Source of the DNA: Gymnothorax reevesii
Taxonomy: Eukaryota > Chordata > Actinopteri > Anguilliformes > Muraenidae
Direction of reading: 5' to 3'
Assembly: GCA_029721435.1 (NCBI GenBank)
Contig: CM056583.1
Span: 47,087,120 to 47,151,119, forward strand
DNA: 64,000 nucleotides
The translations under genes were made by a program, and so were the position numbers. Within the stretch, counting starts at the first letter, position 1, and every line of letters begins with the position of its first letter. Below, in pieces: positions 46,501-60,400 of this stretch. The notes under the pieces are model-generated. The model ran no database searches. It was not told where the DNA came from and worked only from the letters and a program-made list of their open reading frames with translations.

Positions 46501-47959
46501 TGTACCGACAGGTTGCTCGACCTTCTCCCAGCATGCATGCTGTCTGTGTGTCTGGGACTGTTTATCTGTGAGGGATGTGAGCTGCGTCCGCGTGACCTCA
46601 AAGCGATGAACTACTTGCCAGAGAGTCCGTGGAAGAATTGAGCTTCCCTGTTAATCTCTTGTGTGGGTCACAGACCACTGCGAGGCAGATAACCTTCAGG
46701 TCTCCATTTTGCCACTGAGATTTCACATTTACCTCGGCTTCATTCCCCCTCTTTGTTCACTGAGAATTGACCTGCAAGCAAAGGAAACACAGATAATAGA
46801 CTGGTATATTTAAGGGCAATAACGCTGTGGTTGTAGTGCCATCTAGTCAATGTGCTAGTTGAATTTTGAATGTATGACTGGGAAATGGAACTAAAAGAAT
46901 ATAGGAAGCAAAATATATCACTTTTTTCAGTTTGGTCCTACAGCAGCATGGAAGAGAAAAGGTCCAAATGGTAAAAATCAACATTTTTACACTGCTTCAG
47001 GTCTTTTCAGATGTAGTGCCTATCGATTGTTAAACAAAGGACTGAGTCTGAATCATTGAGCATGTTTTATCTCAGTTGTATATGTATCATTAATTTCAGT
47101 GGAAACGACATGAAGCTTCCCTGAACCATGTTATGCATCGACAGCAGGGCTGTGTCATAATTGAATGACTAAATTCATCATCGCCAAATGTATCTTGTCT
47201 GGTGCTTGTTATCTGTGGTGCATTCAAAACATGAATCAGTCATCAGCAAGCTAAAACTATTCAGCCGTTGGTTTTACTGTGTACATTCAATAAGGAAAAA
47301 TGTTGGAGATTATTACATTCAGACAATAATATGAATTGGTATGGACATCTTACCATATGACCTATTATGCTCTGACTGTACAAAATAAACATACAGTTTG
47401 AGCGTGTTTATTGTAGAAACACGCACAGCAGCAAACACAACCAGCAAAGCAGCCTGGTTCCAGCATTGCCTCCCCTGCTGCCTGCTATTTTTGGTGGTGC
47501 CAGGAATACACAAGGCCAACCTTCACCACAAGAATATCCCTGGACACATGCACGATTGTCTCCTCTGTCAGCCATTTGTTTTACAACCCTTAATCAAATG
47601 AAGTTGGAGTGGTATGGAAAATGTGCATAAAAACAGAAAGCAGTGGTTTCTAAATTTACTTTGACTTTCATTTCCTTGCAGAGAGAATGAAGACAAGATA
47701 TATATTGTTTTTTCTAGTCAACTTCATTTCATTTGTGACAATCCATCCATTGCTGCAATTCAGGCCTGCAACACTTCACAAAAATTTTATTAATTTAGGA
47801 CTAGAAATATGGTAAAATGTGAATAATGATGTGATTTAAAACAGCCTATGTACGCAGATGATGGCAAATCACAATTTGGTTCAAAAGCAATATCCATTTA
47901 AGAACTTCAGGAGCAAAGCTGGGCCAATGGTGGCCAAGTTAACCATAACTGCATGAGTA
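43556..47959. other. Intronic DNA, no gene seen
   Basis: Repeat-poor over most of its length, including 43700-44000 and 45700-46650. Such stretches may hold conserved regulatory DNA, but nothing can be shown from one sequence. Confidence 0.4.
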
Positions 47960-48770
47960 AACCATTGAAATGTTTAAAAACTGTTCCTCATAGAAAGAGT
48001 CAAAGGTTTTTAGATATTTTGCTCTCAATGATACATTGCACTATTAAAAGATTCAAGGAGTCTGGGGGAATTTCAGTCCCTGTAGGGCAAGGGTGTGAGT
48101 CCAAGCTGAGTAACCGAGGTCATCGATCATGACCACATAGGCTCAGGATTATTGCTGTGAAACTTGGTCAAGTACCACAATGTTTAATTACATCCACAAA
48201 TGCCCATTAGAACTTCGCGGTGAAAAAAGGTGGCCTACTGTTTACATTGTCCAAAAGAGCCATCAACTTCTCTGGGCTTGGAGGCATCTGCAATGGACTG
48301 TCACACAACTGAAATGTGTATTGTGGTCAGGCAAATCAATATTTCTGGTCTTTCTTGGAAGAAGTGGACACAGTGTGCTCCAGACCAAAGAACTAAAGGA
48401 CCATCCAGACTATAACCAGAGACAAGTTCAAAAGTTATGCTCTTTCATGATATTGAGTTGTATTGGTGCCCTTGGCAAGTGTAATTTGCACTTCGTAGAA
48501 GGCTCCATTTAATGCTGAAAAGTAAACTAAGATTCTAGAGTAACATCTACTGCCTTCAATAAAGCATCTTTCCCAGGGACACCCACACATATTACAACAC
48601 AATAACGCAAAACCGCATTCTGCTGGGATTGCAAAGCCATGGCTGCATAAGAAATGGGTGAGGGAGCCGGACGGGCCTGCCTGCTGTCCAGGCCTGTCCC
48701 CAATTGAGAATGTGTGTCGCATTTTGTCACACAAATTGCCTTACCTTCATCAACTAAGTTGGGCCGGAGG
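47960..48770 (+). pseudogene. Tc1-like transposase relic (plus strand)
   Basis: Reads from the N-terminal DNA-binding region (AGGATTCAAGGAGTCTGGGG near 48050, matching the helix-turn-helix part in this family) to the C-terminal catalytic motif. The second catalytic block reads LWSGKS at 48321-48335, where Asp is expected instead of Gly. The last block reads GLSPIENVCRIL (about 48690-48725), where the preceding Asp is now Gly but the Glu remains. Several frameshifts. A terminal inverted repeat on the left is too decayed to place. The 3' end is lost at about 48770. Confidence 0.7.
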
Positions 48771-49010
48771 TTATGCATTCACCCATGTCTGTTTGTTCAC
48801 CTTTTTTTCTGTTTCTTGTTTTGTCCGAACAATATCTTCGGCTATAGTGCATAACTACAAACAGACACTCTAGCGAAGGGGGCGTGGCGGACTACCGGCT
48901 TATATAGAGTACAGGGAAGTGCCGCCCCAGTCCAATCAGCCAGCTGGGTAAAGAATCCGATTGAAAAGGAATTTGATATCGTCCCGGGACGAGAGCCACA
49001 AAAGTCCAAA
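48770..49010 (-). promoter_or_regulatory. Promoter-like segment between two Tc1 relics
   Basis: On the minus strand the order is CCAAT-type box in inverted form (CTGATTGG, 48936-48943), GGGGCGG, then TATATAAG about 30 nt later (48899-48906), a classical pol II promoter layout. The segment does not look like Tc1; it may be part of an LTR or another element. No downstream gene on that strand was found. Confidence 0.35.
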
Positions 49011-49738
49011 ACACACGCACAAACATCTGGAACCATGACACACATGGCTTCTTCTTTGCATGATACAGATTTAACTTGATAATGTGGATTGCATGGCAAA
49101 CTGTGTTCACAGAAAATGATTTCTGGAAGTGTCCCTGAACCCTTGCAGTGAATTCCAGTGCAGATTTATGCTTGTGTTTTATGCAGTGTTGCCTGAGGGC
49201 CCAAAGATCATGAGCATCCAAGCCTGAGTATATTGACCTTCGGCCTTGTCCCTTGCACAGAGATTTCTCCAGATTCTCTGAATTTTTTGATGATATTATG
49301 TACTGTAGATGGTGGGAAATTCAAAATCTTAGCAATTTTACATTGAGGAACATTTTTCTGAAATTGTTCTACAATTATTTGGACTTAAAAATTTTTGAGT
49401 TTTTGACAGATTGGTGAGCCTCTACCCATCTTTACTTCTGAGAGATTCTGCATCTCTAAAATGCTCTTTTTATACCCAGTCATGTTACTGACCTGTTGCC
49501 AATTAACATGTAATTGTTACTTAATTGTAATTAATTAACTTGTCCCAACTTTTTTTAAATGCATTGCTGCCATCAAATTGAGCCAATATTTTTCATGAAA
49601 TGGTAAAATTTCTCACTTTCAACATCAGATATGTTGTCTATGTTCTATTGTGAATAAGGCGGGTTTATGAGATTTGCAAATCATTGCATTCTATTTTTAT
49701 TCACGTTTAACACAACTTCATTGGAATTGGGGTTTGTA
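49011..49738 (-). pseudogene. Tc1-like transposon relic (minus strand)
   Basis: The right end is TTGGAATTGGGGTTTGTA (inverted TACAAACCCCAATTCC), a known fish Tc1-like terminus, with the family's internal text (CATGAAATGGTAAAATTTC, GTTGTCTATGTTCTATTGTG) just inside. On the minus strand it passes a TATAAAAAGAGCAT promoter stretch and a DNA-binding domain: the 48892-49221 frame gives DLWALRQHC...FSVNTVCHAIH. It is cut at about 49010. Not translatable as a whole. Confidence 0.75.
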
Positions 49739-52700
49739 GATCTCATTTATTTATCTAAATATTTATTGACTTTTGAATATCCTCATTTTTTTTGCTCTCG
49801 ACTGTGAGAAACGATAAATGATGCACAAACAGTGCTGGTCATTTGCATAATCCTTAGACAGAGAGCATTAATGCAGCATGCAGCCAGTGCTGTTACCACA
49901 GCTGCTTTTCGCATGACCTTTTCCATACGCACATCCACTGTTTTTATCATCAGAGAAGAATGCAGTGTTCTGGAGGCACATGTCATCTCACTGTGCCACG
50001 CTGAAGCCCTCTTCTTCCATGGCATCTAATCCCTCTCCAGAACGACAGAAAAATAAAGAAGTCCAGTAACAGGGAAAATAAAGAGCCCTAAGTGAACCGG
50101 AGGAGAGGAAAAGGGAAAAACATTGAGAAACAAATTCCGCTCTGGCTAAATATGGCAGAGGCTGCACAGCGGTTCAAGGGGAGCTGGCATCTGTGGTGGG
50201 CTTGTCCCCAGCTGGGATGGGTGGGGGCACAGTAGTGCTTTGTCCTCGAACCTCCGAGACCAGACTGGACGGGAGCCTGGGTTGCGTCGATGGCCAGGTC
50301 CCCCCACAGCCTTCAGGAGGGGGCTTGAAACGGCTTGACAGGGCACCTTCGTTTCAGCATTACCTTCTGTGTCCTCCATGATGTAAACAGGCTTCTTTAC
50401 CCCCAGGCTTTCTGTGCCCAAAGTCACTGCAGCGAAGCAGGAGAATGAGATTCATTATCTTCCCCACATAATGGGGGAGGCAGGAATACAAGATGATTTG
50501 TCTCGACTTGTTCTGATTTGGAGCCGCGGAAAATGTTCCTTGTTTTGGAAAGACGAGAGGTTTCTCGCGCTGGGAAACTGGGCGAGTATAGCTGCCGGAT
50601 GCCAGGAAGTCAGAGGCTGAGGGACTGGGAAATTACCGATTGAGAGAATTCAGGGAATAAACGGACATAAAAACAGCGTAAACGCGCGTGTAGAATCGGG
50701 TGAAAATCAATGAGGCCCTGTGTTACAGGGAAGCAGATGGCTCAGTCCTCAGTGTGGGAGAGTTGATGGCTTAACGGATTCCGTATCCTGTTGTGAAATG
50801 TGATTCAGCACTTCCCTGTGGATGTTTCGCCATTCTCTAATTAACATTCTAAATGAGACTTTCAGTGGCCTGCCTCTGGCTGTCGTCCAATCAGACAGAA
50901 TGTAGGAACAGTGGCACAGAGGTCTTGTCCAATCAGAACGTATGAGCACTGGCTCAGATCCCCTGCCTGGAGCTCTTCACTGTGTTCCATGGTGAATGGT
51001 TTCGAATTAACTGAAGAATTTTAAACGGGCAGGTAATTCTATTTTACATGGAGAGAAGAATCCAGTATAATGAAAACTGCAGTAATCAGATACCAAAATC
51101 TTGTTTAGATGCTGGAGTTGATGTGATATCATCGGGGATGTTTGAACATAACACAGACAAGCCCGTATACACTGAGGTTGAATCGGTACGCTCTGCACTT
51201 AAAAGTTGTTTCTGGAAATGATCTCCGTCTGCATTATTATGTAATAAACAGTGGCATGCAAGGAGCATGCGGATAGAACGTGGCCTGGGGCTACCGGACA
51301 GAGATCTGCAGATCAGATGTGAAATTTTGGCTGGAGTCAGTCCCTGTGATTGCATTTCTGGGGCTGTGTGCTTTCTACAGGGGGTCACTTCCAGCTACAA
51401 GTTGTCCTTGAAGGATGCACTTTCAGCCAGCTGAAGAGGGCTGGCAATGTGATTTCACCAAAGACAGGCACACTTCAGTTTGCATGTTCCTGTCAAAGCA
51501 GCTGGGGAGGGGTTACCCGGCTTTCTATGGATATTTGTGATTTTTTTTCACACATTTATAAGGGATGGCCTTGTTTGATACCTTAGCTGCTGAGATGTGA
51601 TTTTCCATTGTTGTGATGAAAATATTTTTGGCTAGTCAAAAAAAAAAAAACTTGCACTGCCTGTCCAAGACTTCCTTTCAGGAAAGTAAGCAGTTGTTTT
51701 CTGGTCTTCTGTATTTATGCTGTAAATTTAGTAACGCTGTTCTTTATGCTGTCATAATCCTGTAATTTTCAATGCCGCGAATAAACATGCAGAATGCTGT
51801 GTGCTGTAGAGCTGAAACACAGCTCTGTATGCAAACAAAAACAGAACAGGTAATCACTGATTTCGGTTGCATTTTTTCAGAATAAAGACTGCCTATGTTT
51901 GTTTCACAGAATTTACCCTTCCTCTGCTTTTCTGAGGGGCCTGTGTGACAGGGCTGTCCGCTCCCATATTCTGTATTATGTAGCATCTGCATATTCTGTG
52001 GAGTGATTTCTTGTAAAGGTCCCCCAGTCATGTAGTCAGGTGATCAGCGAATCAGCCATTACAAGACATTTAAAAATGTGTTTCTTTTTGAAATCACATG
52101 GTGAAGTTACTGCTCGGGGGGCGGACTTCACCAGCCTTTGCAAGAGGGATTACCCAATATTCATAGCAATAAAGATGTGACGCTATCAATGACGACACGG
52201 AAGCAATTTCAAAGAAGGGAAAGTATGGATTGCTGTGTGATGGGAAAGTAACCAAATGAGATATCCCAAAGTATGTAATGCACAAATCATTCAATCTAAA
52301 TTCACACATATATCCAGACCAAGATTTATTGATTCTTTTTAAATTGGGGGCTGCACCCAAGGCAGTGAGTGAGACCTAAAGTCCAGTTCCATTTGCGTAC
52401 TGAAGCTTGTCGCCCTGCTCTGTGGAAGACTTCACAGAATGAAGCGGAGCACTCAATGTTTCAGTGGGTAACGCCAGTCCCAGCGGCCAGATTCTGCCAG
52501 TCCAAAGTGCTGGCATTTGGATTGAGGCTGTGCACCTGATGACATGATGGGAACCTTTCATGTGACTGTTTGGTTTTGTTTGTTTTTTTTCTACAGTTTT
52601 TATTTATTGCTTATTCAGTGTTTCTGAAACACTGTGATTTGATCAGAGGGTTATTTAGATCACCAGTGTTCAGTGCTGTGGGCACTGACTCTTAACTCGT

Positions 52701-55700
52701 AATTAAGAGCAGTTGTAATGTTTTCCCCCTTGACTAATCTGGGAGTGCCTAGATCTTCGACATGGCAGTCTTTATTTGGAGTTTCTAGGTAGAGACTCAA
52801 GGTCAGTTTTGAGGGCCGCTATTTTAAATATTTCAAACTACTTAATTACTTGGTATCCTGCTCGTGGGCTGCTGGCGGGGTCATCTATTGCAAGTCCTTT
52901 TAGCCTCCCTAAACGATACACTGGCCCTACAGGCCGTTATTCTATACAATAATTTACTTAAAACATCTTACCTCCTTGGAGAAACGATTGGGGGAAAAGT
53001 AAAGTATTTCAGTTTTCTTATACTTTGAAGAGATATTTGTTGGTTGTCAGCATCGAGCGACTTATTTATATTTTATGTGGTTTGAACTTTTTTTTTTCTT
53101 CTTCTTATCAGCGAAGGTTTGAAATTACGACTCCGCCTCAGACGGTTTGATGCAGCAGTGTGTTTTGTCCTGTGTTTTGTCGTGGTTTGACCTTGTAAGA
53201 ACTCAAAGCCAAGTTTGACTGCTGCAGCCAGCCTTTACCAAAAAACAGTGCCTCAGAATGATACTGGAAGAGGGAGGCCAGGTTATTAATTTAAGCGGCT
53301 ATATTCTCTCTCTCTCTCCCCTCAAAACACAGATTAAATTTCTTTTGTAGACATGGCACAAACACCAACAGGAGCTTTTCTGTACTCTATATTATTTATT
53401 TTTTTATCCTTTAGGTAAGAATGCGCTTATTTTCCAGCTTTCAAATTATTGATTTAATAACTGTCAGTTATTTAGAATATCAATTATTGTTCATGCTATT
53501 CCCAGTCATATTTTTCCATTAAGGAGTGTATGACTAGTAAAAGGGGCCCAGAGAAAATGATATCTCAAGCTCAATGACTTCAGTATCATGTATAGCATTT
53601 CCTTCACAATTTTGGTAGAATATCGAATTGCTTTCAAAGGTATTTCCAGATTACAAGTCACCCTGTCATGCCGTGCGAGTATTGTAGGGTTTACCTGGAG
53701 GTATGTGTAGTCATCAAACTCATTCAGCCTTGTGCTGTGACTGTTGGAAATACCTGTTATCACTGCGCAGTTGAAAGGGGATATTTACTGCCTGAGGTAC
53801 TAGAAGGTATGCCGATTTGAGGACCACTTTTCATGGCTGATATCAATCAGGTCTTCCTTGTATTTCTCCTCGAGCTTCAGGGCTGGTAGAAATGAGCTGG
53901 GGAAATCCTCACTGACATACACAGAGTAATGGAGTTATGTGCCAATGCTGGGCTTCTGAGAGTAAATGCCGAAAATATGTATGAACTGAAAATGAGGTGT
54001 TTTCAGGACAAAGTATGCGGATTTAGGCTCACTGAGGGGAGTTAGCATTCAGAACATTAGCATTGCTCTGCAGTATCAGAAAGCCCCCCTCTGGAAACCA
54101 CAGAGCCAACTTTTTCCCCTTTTCAAACATCAGTACTGCCATCATGTGGTTCAAGGTATGATGGCACATTAAACGTACGAACAATACGAGTGCAAATGGT
54201 TCTATTTAGAATCAAGAATATAGAATATGCCCTTCCAAAATCCTAAAAACACCTTTAATCAAAATGTATGGATTCATCAGATTTTTTTTGTTGTTGTTTC
54301 TTATATTACTATAGATCTAAATCTGTTTGCCAATAATGACCAATTCTGTATAATGCCATTCTAAGTGGTAGTAAGATTTTTAGGGCTAAGAAATGTTCTT
54401 TCTGGATTGTTAGGGTCAAAAACTTGTTCCTAATTTAAATTACACATTCACATGTGACAGAAGCAATTAAGATGAACTCTGATAAAATCACAGAATTTTA
54501 TTTTAAACAGAGAGCATTGTTTTATAACACTGTATGCATGTAGTTACAGCTCTATCAGAATTTGATTGTTCTTTGTTGTTTGTAATCGATTTCTTTACTT
54601 GTGAAATGTCTCCTGCAAGAGACTAACAGTGTTGGATTTGTGAAGCTGAAAGGATGGTGTTTGAATACCACTGAAATATACCTTGTGAAAAGCTGTTATC
54701 TGCATACTGTGTTATGTGCTCAGGTTTAATATCCAAATGGGGCCAGAGAAGCCGATGTACATAAATTAACTGAATGATAATAAAAGGTGGCCCTTATTTA
54801 TTGGAATAAGTGCTGTAATGATGGAGCTGCATGAGAAGCAGTCAGGAGGATGAGTCATTCCACTGAAACACTGCGGCAGTCTTCTTGTGATGCCAGAAAG
54901 CTCAAAATAAATAAAAGTACAAATGCATAGATCTTGCGATAGATACAGACGTATTCTGACATATTCATTTTTGAGACAAAAACATGCACGCTGTCTCTGG
55001 CTCACACATGTGCACACACACGCAAACACACACACACACACACACGCACGCACACACACACACACACACACGCATGTGCACACTCACAAATTTTTAAGAT
55101 GTCACCTCTGCCTGTGCAAACAAAACAATCGCTTGCAGTAACAGATGTGCAGACATGCATCCTTGTGTACACACAAAAGTGCACCTCATCTGCGATGTCC
55201 TCTTGCTAGGGGCGCTAAAATCACCTAAAAATGTGCCCAGACTGCTTCTGTTGAACTGACACATTAGTCTATTTAATCAGATTTTTACACTGCTTACACA
55301 AAAAACGCAAATGGTGGCTGGTGAGCTGAAAATAGAGTATGCTCAGAACATCCCCTTAAACTATTGATTGGCCATGACCTGCTTTCAATCATTTCTTTAA
55401 TCCCTTTGCGCAGGAGCCAAATGTGCCCATATATGTGTTTATTAAAGGCTTTATAATTCAAGATTGCAGCTTCACAGACAGGAAGAAAAATGGCTCACCT
55501 GAGTCAGGACACTTGAAGCATGTAGAATTCCATAATAGCTCAGTTTATATTCATGGCTGCAAACAGAAAAGATCTTCATGAAAATTCAGCATTGATATTG
55601 GGGGAAAAAAATAATACTGAGAATTGAAAAATTGCTGAGGCTTAAAACTATACATTTCTGGAATCTTAAACTTTTGACGCATGAAATTCAACATGAACTG

Positions 55701-56711
55701 ATGATTTTCTGATTTAATTTAGCATGGGTTTATCAATATTGGTGCATTTGGACATCACTGGTCACCAATAACCTCTCCAAAGTCCAAACACACGCCTTTT
55801 CTCCATGCTAAAGTTTAGAATTGTATCAATTTTTCTTCAAAGTCCCCCAAGCCAGCTCACATACTCATTAAATTAACTGCTTATTAAACGGTCAGAACAT
55901 TCATCCTAAAATTAAAAGCTAGCAGTTCCCACTTCCAAGCTCACAACCTTATATAAACACTTTCTACACACTTATAAAGAACGAGTATTACTCACCAGCT
56001 TAGTAATATCTGAAATATACCTTATTTCAACAGAACTGACATTCCAATATCAGGGAAAATCAGGCAAAAATATGCTTCCCCAGATTCAACAGAATGTTGC
56101 AATGAACATACCAGGGAGTCTACCGAAGTGCTTGAGCAGTTCACGTTTTGAATGTGCACAAACCCTGGCATTCAATTTCGTTAGATAAAGTGAAACAAAA
56201 AAAAACTAAACAAAAAAAAAAGCCACATTGAGCAAAATTCTACCACAGTAGCAGCATAACCTTTCTTTATTGAATCCCTCCTCCAGAGGCAGATGTATTC
56301 GGTGGAAGGAAACCTCCGGTCCTGTTTCATCAGGAATAATTACCATTGACCATGTGCTTACCTCATTTAAATCCTGTGAATGAAACTGAACACTTCAGGT
56401 CAGTTTTGGGAGTCTTTTTTTTTCTATGAATTATTTTCAGCTGTGCAATAGTGCGCAATGTTGAGAGGATACAACCTACCTTGCTGATACGCAAATACTT
56501 ATATACTCTTCTGTTTGTCCAATCAATGTCTTTCAGTTACAGTGGAAAGTTTAAACACTTGGGAATTGGATAAGAAATGGGGAAATCAATACATTGTTAT
56601 AGGGGAAGCTTCACGAGGGCATTGACTGCAACTGTGCAGTTCCGCAGATGAGCCTGAGTATATTATTGAGTGATTGGCTATCAATACCCATACTAAGGTG
56701 TAGATAGAGGA
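49739..56711. other. Intronic DNA, no gene seen
   Basis: Contains the (CA)n tract and a short (CT)n at 53307-53320. 50140-50640 is GC-richer. The rest is AT-rich with no bounded transposon recognised. No exon found. Confidence 0.4.
55012..55080. repeat. (CA)n microsatellite
   Basis: Imperfect CA/CG run; likely polymorphic. Confidence 0.93.
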
Positions 56712-57130
56712 GTTCTGATTTAGTCAATGGAGAAATTTAACCATGCAGTTTTGGTGACCTTGACCTTCATTTCAAGGTCACAAAGCTTAAATTTGACCAT
56801 CTTGGTTCGTCCGTGCGAACACATAAACTTGAATATCTTAAGAAACCTTGACTAGATTCTTTTCATATTTGATACCTAGGTTCATCCCAGTGGGGGAAAG
56901 GTACCATGCTGTTTTGGTGACCTTGAACTTCATTTCAAGGTCACAAATCATAGATTTGAATATCTTAAGAACTTTTGACTAGATTGTTCTCGTATTTGGT
57001 ACCTTGGTTTATCCCAGTGGGGGAAAGGTACCATGCTGTTTTGGTGACCTTCACCTTTATTTCAAGGTCACAATGCATAAATTTCAATATCTTAAGAACT
57101 GTTGAATGGATTCTTTTCATGTTGGATACC
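56712..57130. repeat. Three tandem units with paired TCAAGGTCA sites
   Basis: Units share CCATGCTGTTTTGGTGACC (56742, 56904, 57031), ATTTCAAGGTCACA and GAATATCTTAAGAAC. Spacing is 163 bp (first unit carries an extra GTTCGTCCGTGCGAAC piece) and then 127 bp. Each unit has TCAAGGTCA; in the first two an inverted copy (TGACCTTGA) lies 8 bp upstream, forming a GGTGACCTTGA...TCAAGGTCAC hairpin. Part of the same repeat group as 57354-57472. Confidence 0.75.
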
Positions 57131-57353
57131 TGTGACGAACCCCAAAATTCTAATGTTTCCTGGAGGTGATGGAGGTGACAGCTTGTCAAAATAAACATCG
57201 CCATGTCGATACTTCATCAACTTTTCAATTGGAAAATTAAACATTGCATATTCTAATTGCTGAAATAACAATGAAAAGGATCCGCAGAAGTCATAATAAA
57301 GCATATTAAATGTTGTTGACCTAATGTGTTGACTTTCCGAGTTTGTTATTTTT

Positions 57354-57472
57354 ATTATCCCCTGCCACACGATTTGCGCGAAGCGGGGGATATAGCATTG
57401 GGCTCCGTCCATCCGTCCGTCCGTACGTATGTCCATCCGTACGGACACATAAAATTGAGGCGGTGGGGGATA
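57354..57472. repeat. GGGGGATA / CCGTCCGTCC repeat
   Basis: Starts TTATCCCCTGCCACACG, then GCGGGGGATATAGC, then CCGTCCATCCGTCCGTCCG with an inverted GTACGGAC, and ends GGTGGGGGATATTG. No coding capacity. Confidence 0.6.
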
Positions 57473-57489
57473 TTGCCATGTTAGTGGCA

Positions 57490-60400
57490 AACACTTGTTT
57501 CATACAGTTATGCATCACAGTTTGGAAATTGTTGCCCTTTCTGTGCCTGCCACCACTCGCAACCCCAATTAGTTTCAACAGAGCCTTCAGGAAAGGAGGG
57601 GGTGAAGGGGTAGACAAAGTGCTACAAAATCCAAATGGTAAAACAAATTTGATTTGCAGTACTCTCAAATGGAAGCTAATTAGCTGTCCCATTAGGCCAC
57701 ACTGACCAATTAATTTCAAAAACAATGAAAATGTCAGATATTCACTATTTAAAAATGTCTGTTTTCTTTGTATTTCAGGGGGATTTCATTGATGTATCCA
57801 CTCAGTTCTGGCTATGCTGTGTTTTTTTGAAGTGCTGCTGTGTGTTGGGTGTTAAATGCACATTTAATTTTAGGCCATAGTTGGGGACCAATGTTTGAAA
57901 GAAAAGCATAGAAAGCTGATTTTTTATTATGTTTTTCTGCATTTGTGGATCCATAGACTGGTAGACAAGACAGAGAATTCTAGAATGTTGCGCGGGAGAG
58001 TGCAAAATCTTCATACCCAGACCACTGTGACTGTGATAATGAGGACTCACGAGCCTTCCCAATCTCATCTCTTTGTTTACAGCTGCCGGAACAGCAGCAC
58101 TAGGAATGAAAGCTGGTCTGAGCTGATGCTGCATGGCCTGCTGTTGGCAAACCTGTAAACTCCCTTATCGTACTGCCTTAGAGACCAAAACTCATTTAAT
58201 AGAGACCAGTGAACACGTCTTGTGCAAGGAATTTAGAATATATGATATTTGGTTTTAATTTTGGGACAATTATACCTAACAGTGTCTCGTGGATGTCAGT
58301 GTCGCTACTGTGTCAGCTGTAGTGGTGTCAACCTGCCAATATACAGTGATAAGCTCAACAAAAGGTCCTGAACTGTGGCTGAGAGTCAGCAAAATAACTG
58401 CAGGTTTGCAACAATCATGTTAAGCAGCTGGCAATGCTTTCCTAAGCCCTGCTAATGGAGTGAATCAATTTTAATGTGAAAAGTTTGGCACTGGAATAAA
58501 CATAAAAGAACTGGTACTGACAAGAGGCAGGAATAGAAAGTGAAAAATAACGCATCTTTATGGGACAAAGAGTGTAGAAATCGAACAGTTAAATCAGCAA
58601 CTTCAAACAGATGTGTACCAGAATGCTGAGACTAGAAGATGCTCAAATTTCACATCATGTCATCAGTAGGGTCAGGTTCCTCCAGTTCTTCTTCACTTGG
58701 AAATGAAAGTCAGGTGCTGCCACCCATGGGTGTCTGATGTAATTACTATAGTAGCCTCTGGCAGAAAAACATTATGCGAAGTCAGAGGACGCTGCATAAA
58801 CTTAACTCATTTTTCACTAAATGTTAGATAGTAGCCTCTGGTTCTTTACCCACTCGAAATCGCCAATCCATCTCCAAACAGTGCTGATATTGTGAGCAGC
58901 AATGAATCCAGGCTTAGCTCTTGCAGGGAAGTCTGAATCCCTTTGAATTAGAGGTTCCCTCATTATATGAGTTTTGATGTGTACATGAATCTGTCATGTG
59001 GTACAGGGAGGTGAACCAGTGTACTCTCATCTGAAATTGTTACAAAAGGCTGTTACGGGCATGTTATTTGTAGGAAAAGATGGCACATTGTCGGTTCCTT
59101 AATCACAACAATAGAGATACTATATTTATTATGTAGCTTTTAACAAGCCATTAAGACTTTAATTAATGTGTAATTTTCATCCACGGTTTATGACCTCTCA
59201 CACAGCAGTTGGAGTCATGGCATGCAAATAATATTATGCCTTTAATGCAGACCTAACAGTCCTAGAGTTTATTTGATTTGACAGGAGGCATCTTCACTAC
59301 ATTGAAAAATGAATCACCGTTTAATCTGCAGTACTGATTCACTCAGCCAGCCATTGAGAGACATGGGGACAATGTGGTCTATGTAACAGTCGTAAATCAT
59401 GGGTGAGACAGAACTAAAATGAGCACATAGCCATTTTTGTTCTGTCCTTATTCTGAGACTCTTTTACAACTAGCGGTTCGAGATTCACTTTGTAAGCACA
59501 GGAAACCTCTCTTCTTCTTCTTCTTTGGCCCCTCGGTCATGTTTGCTCTATGTGCCACCTTTTTGAGGATATAATCTGGTTGAGCACATTGCTTGATTAA
59601 ACTCCATGTCCCCCCCCCCCCCCCCCCCCCCCAGCAGCCATTTTATTGTGAGAACATGAATGCTAGACTGTAGAGGCAGAGAAGTCAGCGGGAAATAGTA
59701 AATTATCAATGGGTAGTGTTGTCATGATTCAGATTCATTTGATACTCAGCCAGTATCGGGTGGAACTTCACCTACATTCAAAATGCAGTTCTTTCATCTA
59801 ACATACAAGCATTATTCATTCATTTAATAACAACTGCATAAAAATGTAGCAAATTTTTCATGTTTTAAGCTTGTTTAATTTATCTCATATCATATCCCAG
59901 AATTCTTCGCAATGTTGGTCAAAACTCATCATCAAAAGTCTCCAGGCCATGCAATTATTTTTTATCATTTTGTACCTGCATTATTTCAATTAATATGAAG
60001 AACAAAGGCCTTTAAATATATTAAGCACTGTATTATAGTTACTGGCTACATTCTGGACATTGTCAAATAGATTCCGTTGATAGCGCTTTGATAATATTCA
60101 ATAAGGCGTCATCACAAGTTCATATTTAATGCTTCCTATGGTAAAGACAAGGGATACCTTGGTTTGCAGTGAAGTTGAACCTGTTTTACGTTGCATAGAA
60201 TACTACCCCTGATCTCTCAGTATCAGGGACAAAATAAAACAGGTTCAGCTGCTATTTGTGTAAATGCATAATGCATTACTCAGTCAACGGGGGTCAGTGA
60301 GTGTTGCCGGAGTGACAAATTATTTTGTCAGTTTTGACTTCCTCCTCATCAGGTTTGTTTTGTGTTCGCCATTCAAGTGTTACAGCCTTGGAGCTGAGGT

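Noticed and set aside
54766..55184. Cys/Val-rich and Thr/His-rich frames
   Set aside because: Translations of the (CA)n tract on either strand.
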